DNA from: Gammaproteobacteria bacterium
Lineage (GTDB): Bacteria; Pseudomonadota; Gammaproteobacteria; SZUA-229
Reading direction: 5' to 3'
Length of the DNA stretch: 64,000 nt
NCBI GenBank assembly: GCA_029882395.1
Contig: JAOUKT010000001.1
Coordinates: forward strand, 99,158-163,157
This document shows, piece after piece, positions 58,379-64,000 of this stretch. Under the pieces are notes generated by a model. The model had not been told where the DNA came from and made no database searches. It worked only from the letters and a program-made list of their open reading frames with translations. The first letter of the stretch is position 1. Each line of letters starts with the position of its first letter. A program made the position numbers and the translations under genes.

Positions 58379-58966
58379 ATGGATGATAAAAAACCACTCC
58401 TGCAGACAATCAGGGACCTCTATACAAAGATTTTTCTGGTCTCTTTACACAAGCGTATCAATGATTATTACCCGCGCGTCGATTCCAGGCAGCACCATGA
58501 ATTAAACGCGGCATTACATAACTTCATCAATGCCATCGTGCATGATGTGAGCCAGAACAGCAATCAACAGCAGCCTGATAACCTGCAACAACAGGATGAA
58601 CAGGCAGAAAAAAAAACGGTCACATCTGTCAGGCAATTAAAACCGGCAACGCCCGTATCGACAGCCTTAAACACATTGTCATTGTATTTTAAAAAAAACA
58701 AAGCGCTGGAAAATGACCCATCAGTAGCCGCCAAATTAAAAAATTGTGTCTGGGATCATATTCACACAGCACACCGGCTTGCCAGGACAGGCAACGCCAC
58801 ATCTGCAAAAACACATGCCAATATTGCCACGGATGCACTCAAGACCTTATCCCACTATATGCCAGAAGAAGAATATAGTGAGCTATTCAGTCAGATCAAT
58901 CAGCAGTTAAAGAGCGACGCCGAACAGCCTGATGCCCCCGCTGACAAAACAACGGCGTATGACTAA
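58379..58966 (+). CDS. Hypothetical helical protein
   Basis: A 195-residue soluble helical protein: an N-terminal helical part (MDDKKPLLQTIRDLYTKIFLVSLHKRINDYYP), a Gln-rich linker (NQQQPDNLQQQDEQAEKK) and a C-terminal helical part (AKLKNCVWDHIHTAHRLARTGNATSAKTHANIATDAL). No domain is recognised. AAAGGAG precedes the ATG, a strong start. Confidence 0.65.
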   Translation: MDDKKPLLQTIRDLYTKIFLVSLHKRINDYYPRVDSRQHHELNAALHNFINAIVHDVSQNSNQQQPDNLQQQDEQAEKKTVTSVRQLKPATPVSTALNTLSLYFKKNKALENDPSVAAKLKNCVWDHIHTAHRLARTGNATSAKTHANIATDALKTLSHYMPEEEYSELFSQINQQLKSDAEQPDAPADKTTAYD

Positions 58967-59290
58967 TCCATCGCTGCCAGATCAGGCCTGATCGCTTTGC
59001 AAATAAAACCATGGCCAAATGAATATTAACCGTGACCCGATGCATCGAAGCACGACCGTGCAATATAGCAAAAAAACTCAAGCTCTGTGAATTAGCCATT
59101 ATTTATTCTTTCAATAGATGAGACGTTATCCTGGTCACTTGCTAAACAGGCCATGCCCAATCACGATAATGTTTTCAGCGTTAACTGAAGTAATCGTTTT
59201 TATTGTAAAGCAATAGCCATAACGAAAAAGCAGCAGACTATACGGCTGCTTTAAACGTGCTTCTAATGCTTGCCGGTTAAGCGGGCTGTT
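58967..59290. other. Intergenic with giant-gene terminator
   Basis: About 324 bp with the terminator at 59227-59252. Sequence from about 59195 resembles the region at 63650-63735 downstream of the second paralogue, so the gene duplication carried its terminator. Confidence 0.55.
59227..59252 (-). terminator. Terminator of the giant repeat protein gene
   Basis: An 8-bp stem AAAGCAGC / GCTGCTTT with a 10-nt loop, followed on the minus strand by TTCG after the T-rich arm. It recurs at 63684-63709. Confidence 0.55.
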
Positions 59291-62200
59291 TTAAACGCGC
59301 CGCTGTCGACGCCTTAAATAAAGCATCAACGCGGCAACCAATAATGGTAGCGCGGGATCAACAGCTCCGCCGCCGGCATTTGTATTAACCGATTGCGTTG
59401 CATCCAGCGGCAAGGCGTCAGTGTTGTCTCCGATACCGTCTCCATCCGTGTCGATAGTTTCAGTTGCATCTAACGGGAAGGCATCCGCGCTATCAGGCAC
59501 GCCATCACCATCATCATCGCTATCGGTGTTGTTACCAAGGCCGTCGTTATCCGTATCAAGACTTTCTGTTGAATCTAACGGGAAGGCATCCAGACTGTCC
59601 TCGACACCATCGGCATCATCATCGGTATCTGCATTATTACCCAGGCCATCGTTATCCGTATCCAGTGATTCCGCCGCATCGGTTGGGAACAAGTCAGCAT
59701 TATCACCAACCCCATCACCGTCCGTATCAACCGATTCCATTGCATCTTCCGGGAAGGCATCCTGATTATCATTTACGCCATCACCATCCGTATCGATATC
59801 CGCATTATCACCCACGCCATCGCCGTCTGTATCGCGTATTTCGCTGGCATCAAACGGGAAAGCATCACTGTTGTCGCCGACACCGTCACCATCACTGTCT
59901 AATGACTCGGTCGCATCTAACGGAAAGGCATCCTCACTATCCAGTACGCCATCGTTGTCATCATCCATATCGGCATTATTGCCCGTGCCGTCAGCATCGG
60001 TATCCAGACTTTCTGCCGGGTCGCTCGGGAAAGCATCCGCGTTATCACCGACATTATCACCATCGGCATCAACTGTTTCTGTAACATCCAGTGGCATGCC
60101 GTCAAGATTGTCGCTTACGCCATCGTTATCATCGTCGCTGTCAGCACGGTTACCCGTGCCATCGCCGTCGCTGTCAATAAACTCGCTGGCATCCAGCGGG
60201 AAAGCATCAGCGAGATCAGGAATTCCGTCACCATCACTGTCAGCACCTAATAATGAGAACGCCGGGGTTGAGTTGATGTCATCCACACCACTGCCATTAA
60301 CGTATTCAATCAGGTTGTTATAACCATCGGCATCCAGGTCGTAATTGGCATCGTTTGCATTCAGTGGATTCAGCCCAAGCAATGTCTCGAAATTATCTGG
60401 CAAGCCGTCATTATCATCATCTTTATCGGCACTATCACCAACGCCATCGCCATCGCTATCGACGCTTTCAGTGGCATCATTCGGGAACGGGTCAGCGTTA
60501 TCGCCGACACCGTCAGCATCTGTATCCACTGATTCTGAAGCATCTAACGGGAAGGCATCGTCGGCATCCAGTACAGTGTCATTGTCATCATCAAAATCGG
60601 TGTTGTTACCCATGCCGTCATTATCGGTATCCAAATGTTCAGCAGGATCTAACGGGAAGGCATCAAATATATCGGGGATACCGTCAGCGTCATCATCCGT
60701 GTCGGTATTGTTACCAATGCCGTCACCATCAGTATCAAGATCAACACTGGTCGTTGCAGACGAGCCCGCATCCACACTAGCACCATTGCCATCATTCGCC
60801 GTCACAACTACCTTAATGGTTTTGTTCATTTCATTAATGCTAAGCAGATAACTAGAACTAGTCGCACCAAAAATATTGCTGCTGTTAGCCTGCCACTGGT
60901 AGCTATAAGCTAACGTATCACTATCGGTATCGGTCCAGGTTCCCGCACTGGTTGTTAAAACATTACCAAAAAGCGCGGTGCCGCTAATGACGGGTAATAC
61001 GGTATTAACCGGTGCGCTGTTTGTTACAGTACGGCCAGCTGAGGTCGCTGCTATGATTCCGGCATTCGCATCATTTGCGGTAACGATAACCGTAATGGTT
61101 TTATGCGCTTCGTAGCTGCTGAGCGTATAACTATTGCTAGTGGCTGCTAAAATAGCTGAACCATCTACCTTCCACTGGTAGCTATAACTTAAAGTATCAC
61201 TATCGGCATCGGTCCAGGTTCCAGTGCTGGCCGTTAATGTATTACCAACAAGTGCTGTGCCACTAATGACGGGTAATACTGTATTAACCGGTGCGCTGTT
61301 TGTTACAGTCCGGCCAACTGAGGTCGCAGCTTTTATTCCGCCATTACCATCATTCGCGGTAACGATAACCGTGATGGTTTTATGCGCTTCATTACTGCTT
61401 AGCGTATAACTATTTGTAACTGCGCCACTAAGATTCACACCATTAGCTTGCCACTGGTAGCTGACACTTAAAGTATCACTATCGGTATCGGCCCAGGTTC
61501 CCGCACTGGTTGTTAAAGTATTACCAACAAGTGCTGTGCCGCTAATGACGGATAATACCGTATTAACCGGTGCGCTGTTTGTTACAGTACGGCCAGCTGA
61601 GGTCGCTGCTATGATTCCGGCATGAGCATCATTCGCGGTAACGATAACCGTAATGGTTTTATGCGCTTCGTTGCTGCTGAGCTGATAACTACTCGTTGTC
61701 GCAGCAGCAATATTGCTGCCATTAGCTTGCCACTGGTAGCTGTAAGTTAACGCATCACTATCGGCATCGGTCCAGGTTCCAGTGCTGGCCGTTAATGTAT
61801 TACCAACAAGTGCGGTGCCACTAATGACGGGTAATACTGTATTAATCGGTGTGTTGTTAGTTAAAGTTCGGCCAGCTGAGGTCGCTGCTATGATTCCGGC
61901 ATGAGCATCATTCGCGGTAACGATAACCGTAATGGTTTTATGCGCTTCGTTGCTGCTGAGCTGATAACTACTGGTTGTCGCAGCAGCAATATTGCTGCCA
62001 TTAGCTTGCCACTGGTAGCTGTAAGTTAACGCATCACTATCGGCATCGGTCCAGGTTCCAGTGCTGGCCGTTAATGTATTACCAACAAGTGCGGTGCCAC
62101 TAATGACGGGCAATACCGTATTAATCGGTGTGCTGTTAGTTAAATGTCGATAAGTTGAGGTCGCAGCTTTTATTCCGCCATTACCATCATTCGCGCTGAC

Positions 62201-62950
62201 AGTAACTGTGATAGCTTTATGCGCTTCATTGCTGCTGGGCGTATAACTATTGCTAGTGGCTGCTAAAATAGGTGAACTATCTGCCTTCCACTGGTAGCTA
62301 TAACTTAAAGTATCACTATCGGCATCGGTCCAGGTTCCAGTGCTGGCCGTTAACGTATTACCAACAAGTGCTGTGCCACTAATGACGGGTAAGACCGTAT
62401 TCACTGGCAAATTATCAAAAACAATGTCATCTAGCGTTGTGTAATACAAATTATTAGCCGTAATTTGCACTTTATCCACTATTACTAAACCCACTTGTGC
62501 CGCGATATCAACAGAGCCTGCAAAATTAATAGCTATAGTTGAATATATACTGCCACCTTTAAATAAATGTATCTGCCCAAAGCTTGAGCCTCCTAATCCC
62601 GGATCTTTTATCCACAGTGATTTCAACACAAAAGCCGAACCATCCGATTTCTTTATAGTTACACCCTCGACATCACCTGGCATACAAAACAAGTCGTCAC
62701 ACACCTGAAGGCCACGAGTGTTACCGCTACCGTATAAAGCATCTACTTGTAAAGTCCCAAAGGAGCTACTGAACCCATTGAGCGTAAAACTAAGCCCGCT
62801 TGCGTCATCGTAATAAGTTGCACCAGCTCCGGTTGCAAGCACGGTCTGATCTATGCCGGGTAAGGTACTAAAATCGGCAGTTTGCGCATTGGCACTGCCG
62901 GTTAACAAACAGCCCAATATTCCAATCGCAGTGATTACTTTAGATCTCAT
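59291..62950 (-). CDS. Giant secreted Ig-like and thrombospondin type 3 repeat protein with C-terminal sorting tail
   Basis: A 1219-residue surface protein. A signal peptide (residues 1-23, MRSKVITAIGILGCLLTGSANA) precedes an N-terminal beta-rich domain (about 24-185). Six tandem 93-residue Ig-like repeats follow (about 185-735), each starting (V/I)NTVLPVISGTALVGN. About thirteen calcium-binding D-x-D-x-D-G units follow in a TSP3-type array, then a C-terminal GGGAVDPALPLLVAALMLYLRRRQRR tail: Gly-run, hydrophobic helix and Arg cluster, as in GlyGly-CTERM/JDVT-CTERM-type sorting signals. ATG 62950 is chosen (GGGG upstream); an upstream in-frame start at 63046 adds a non-signal leader. Likely surface-attached adhesin. 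Confidence 0.85.
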   Translation of the reverse strand: MRSKVITAIGILGCLLTGSANAQTADFSTLPGIDQTVLATGAGATYYDDASGLSFTLNGFSSSFGTLQVDALYGSGNTRGLQVCDDLFCMPGDVEGVTIKKSDGSAFVLKSLWIKDPGLGGSSFGQIHLFKGGSIYSTIAINFAGSVDIAAQVGLVIVDKVQITANNLYYTTLDDIVFDNLPVNTVLPVISGTALVGNTLTASTGTWTDADSDTLSYSYQWKADSSPILAATSNSYTPSSNEAHKAITVTVSANDGNGGIKAATSTYRHLTNSTPINTVLPVISGTALVGNTLTASTGTWTDADSDALTYSYQWQANGSNIAAATTSSYQLSSNEAHKTITVIVTANDAHAGIIAATSAGRTLTNNTPINTVLPVISGTALVGNTLTASTGTWTDADSDALTYSYQWQANGSNIAAATTSSYQLSSNEAHKTITVIVTANDAHAGIIAATSAGRTVTNSAPVNTVLSVISGTALVGNTLTTSAGTWADTDSDTLSVSYQWQANGVNLSGAVTNSYTLSSNEAHKTITVIVTANDGNGGIKAATSVGRTVTNSAPVNTVLPVISGTALVGNTLTASTGTWTDADSDTLSYSYQWKVDGSAILAATSNSYTLSSYEAHKTITVIVTANDANAGIIAATSAGRTVTNSAPVNTVLPVISGTALFGNVLTTSAGTWTDTDSDTLAYSYQWQANSSNIFGATSSSYLLSINEMNKTIKVVVTANDGNGASVDAGSSATTSVDLDTDGDGIGNNTDTDDDADGIPDIFDAFPLDPAEHLDTDNDGMGNNTDFDDDNDTVLDADDAFPLDASESVDTDADGVGDNADPFPNDATESVDSDGDGVGDSADKDDDNDGLPDNFETLLGLNPLNANDANYDLDADGYNNLIEYVNGSGVDDINSTPAFSLLGADSDGDGIPDLADAFPLDASEFIDSDGDGTGNRADSDDDNDGVSDNLDGMPLDVTETVDADGDNVGDNADAFPSDPAESLDTDADGTGNNADMDDDNDGVLDSEDAFPLDATESLDSDGDGVGDNSDAFPFDASEIRDTDGDGVGDNADIDTDGDGVNDNQDAFPEDAMESVDTDGDGVGDNADLFPTDAAESLDTDNDGLGNNADTDDDADGVEDSLDAFPLDSTESLDTDNDGLGNNTDSDDDGDGVPDSADAFPLDATETIDTDGDGIGDNTDALPLDATQSVNTNAGGGAVDPALPLLVAALMLYLRRRQRRV
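60750..62405 (-). repeat. Six tandem 279-bp repeats (Ig-like domains)
   Basis: The unit is 279 bp (93 codons). The phrase TAATGACGG recurs at 61822 and 62101, exactly 279 bp apart. Two units spanning about 61640-62110 are nearly identical in DNA, showing recent expansion or gene conversion. Confidence 0.85.
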
Positions 62951-63129
62951 TTTATTACCCCAAAACTCATAGAAAAAAGATTGCATAAATTCCCATACCC
63001 AATACAGACGATGTTTCACTTGTTCAAATACGACAACCAATGCCACTGGAGTGCATTACCGCCGTCACTTTTAAAAACTGGTTAGGCACTTTGCATTAAA
63101 AAAACGAATCAGCCTTTAAACCTTGCTCA

Positions 63130-63170
63130 AGCCTATTGTTCTGTGGCAAGCAGTCTTGCCTTCAATAGCT
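63130..63170 (-). promoter_or_regulatory. Nested hairpin in the leader of the giant gene
   Basis: Inner stem GGCAAG / CTTGCC with a CAGT loop (63145-63160), and outer stem CTATTG / CAATAG extended by AG/CT. A 6-nt/2-nt internal loop separates them. It lies about 180 bp upstream of the ATG and could be a structured RNA or a regulator site. Confidence 0.35.
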
Positions 63171-63683
63171 CCTGAGATAGTCGCTTTGGACATTTCAATC
63201 CTTAGAAAAACGTACTGACAGTCTAAATGTCCAGCGTCCATTAAACGTCCAATAGTCGAACGATCATTATATCTATCAACATAAAGCGTCAAGCCGCGTT
63301 AATCTATTAACAAAAGTTAGTATTTAGAAATCAAATGACAGAAACTTGCGTTGCATTAAGATGTGATATGGACACGACTACGGATGACCGGAAGATCGAT
63401 ATTGGACTTATTACTAAAAATAAAGGGCGTGACAAATTATAATTATTACAATTTTTTGTTCCTTGCAATCTTTAAAGGATGTTGTTTAACACCTAAGTTC
63501 AGCAGTCTCACTCGCTGGTTAATCTGATTCATGCTTCATTCAAATCACTTCTAGCCTAAACTCTTTTGTATAGGCCGTTAAAACTGACAATTGCTAGTCC
63601 GTAGACCTCACGCCAATCAATAAAATATTTATGCGGTAATTGATGAGGTGATCGTTTTTAATTAATAGTAATAGCCACAACGA

Positions 63684-63709
63684 AAAAGCAGCAGACTATG
63701 CTGCTGCCT
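63684..63709 (-). terminator. Terminator of the tandem paralogue
   Basis: A 7-bp stem GCAGCAG / CTGCTGC with a 6-nt loop, followed on the minus strand by TTTTTCG. It is homologous to 59227-59252 downstream of the first copy. Confidence 0.55.
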
Positions 63710-63735
63710 TAACATTGCTTTAGACACTTTACCGA

Positions 63736-64000
63736 TTAAGCCGCTTGCTTTATTCGCCACTGTCGGCGTCTTAAATAAACAATCGACGCTGCCAACAATA
63801 ACGCTAGCACAGGATTAATAGCACCGCCGCCATCGCCAGCACCTGTATCAAGCGATTGTGATGCGTCCAGCGGGAAGGCGTCAGCGTTGTCGCCGACACC
63901 GTCACCATCACTGTCTAATGACTCCGCTGTATCTAACGGAAAGGCATCGGCGCTATCAGGCACGCCGTCATTGTCATCATCGGTGTCAACATTGTCGCCG
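63736..64000 (-). CDS. Partial TSP3-repeat protein with sorting tail, tandem paralogue
   Basis: The C-terminal 87 residues of a second gene; the 5' part lies beyond the right edge. Coding continues past the internal Met near 63963 into GDNVDTDDDNDGVPD. The visible part has TSP3 units (DAFPLDTAES, DAFPLDASQS) and ends GGGAINPVLALLLAASIVYLRRRQWRIKQAA, the same Gly-run/helix/Arg tail as the gene at 59.3 kb. Downstream DNA is also homologous. It is therefore a tandem duplicate. Confidence 0.85.
   Translation of the reverse strand, partial: GDNVDTDDDNDGVPDSADAFPLDTAESLDSDGDGVGDNADAFPLDASQSLDTGAGDGGGAINPVLALLLAASIVYLRRRQWRIKQAA

Larger units (their letters stand above)
62951..63735. other. Intergenic, giant-gene leader with structured element
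   Basis: About 785 bp between the giant gene and the paralogue's end. It contains a nested hairpin at 63130-63170 and AT-rich DNA, plus the paralogue's terminator. No other gene is supported. Confidence 0.45.

Noticed and set aside
59421..60851. Several long plus-strand frames opposite the TSP3 repeats
   Set aside because: They are Ser/Pro- or His/Arg-rich low-complexity translations caused by the repetitive Asp codons on the other strand.
60750..62405. Regular repeats that could be mistaken for CRISPR
   Set aside because: The 279-bp period is an exact multiple of codons, the frame stays open and the copies have no spacer structure.
62951..63735. Search for a c-di-GMP (GEMM) riboswitch upstream of the adhesin-like gene
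   Set aside because: The conserved core (CACGCACAGGGCAAA-type) was not found.

Overview
This window looks like the chromosome of a free-living, probably aquatic gammaproteobacterium with GC in the mid-40s percent (judged by eye). Supporting clues are the divergent ybbA-ybbP/tesA arrangement, ppnN, trhO, ycgN, ybaN, mnmH-selD, two rhlE-type helicases, a monomeric isocitrate dehydrogenase and an FbaB-type aldolase. Nearly all genes are single-copy housekeeping or envelope genes. I found no rRNA, tRNA, CRISPR array, insertion sequence or phage module, so this is core chromosome rather than an island. The genus cannot be fixed from the sequence alone.

Layout. 0-4 kb: a truncated unknown gene, an orphan ParA-type ATPase, and a convergent set encoding a coiled-coil membrane protein, a divergent HU-like protein and a 608-residue fusion of an HU DNA-binding domain, one membrane helix and a LysM domain. 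4-9 kb: M18 aminopeptidase, NAD-kinase-like protein, ispG, a small redox protein. 9-16.5 kb: a same-strand run of YbbA/YbbP ABC transporter, a CarS-like CTP-transferase, a CDP-alcohol phosphatidyltransferase and an MscS-family channel, divergent from tesA; this reads as a membrane-lipid module. 16.5-26 kb: SemiSWEET, trhO, DUF445, ppnN, thioredoxin, PilZ, DUF302, ycgN, inositol-phosphatase-like protein and a PAS chemoreceptor. 26-30.5 kb: selD-mnmH (selenouridine tRNA modification), patatin, CHMI-like isomerase, VTT membrane protein. 31-34.6 kb: a decayed CPA2 antiporter, pdxH, a SPOR protein and two unannotated membrane microproteins. 34.7-38.1 kb: dsbB, alkB, a two-thioredoxin-domain exported protein and a LuxR-type receptor with a lux-box-like site. 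38.2-45.2 kb: two rhlE paralogues around a cold-shock gene, a NYN protein and a metal-handling pair (His-rich protein plus a HupE fusion). 45.2-59 kb: diguanylate cyclase, M48 protease, aldolase, phosphoesterase, YebC-type regulator, a predicted outer-membrane protein, a CNNM-type protein, icd and hypotheticals. 59.2-64 kb: a giant secreted protein with six Ig-like and about thirteen calcium-binding repeats, and the end of a tandem paralogue.

The best candidate for an undescribed system is at 0.6-4.0 kb. The HU-TM-LysM protein has the topology of a tether between nucleoid and peptidoglycan. It is translationally coupled to a second HU-like protein and sits beside a ParA-type ATPase and a membrane coiled-coil protein. 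Secondary points of interest are the CarS-like/CDP-alcohol transferase pair beside YbbAP-TesA, the HupE fusion, the LuxR receptor with a CTG-N10-CAG box, and the repeat-rich surface proteins.
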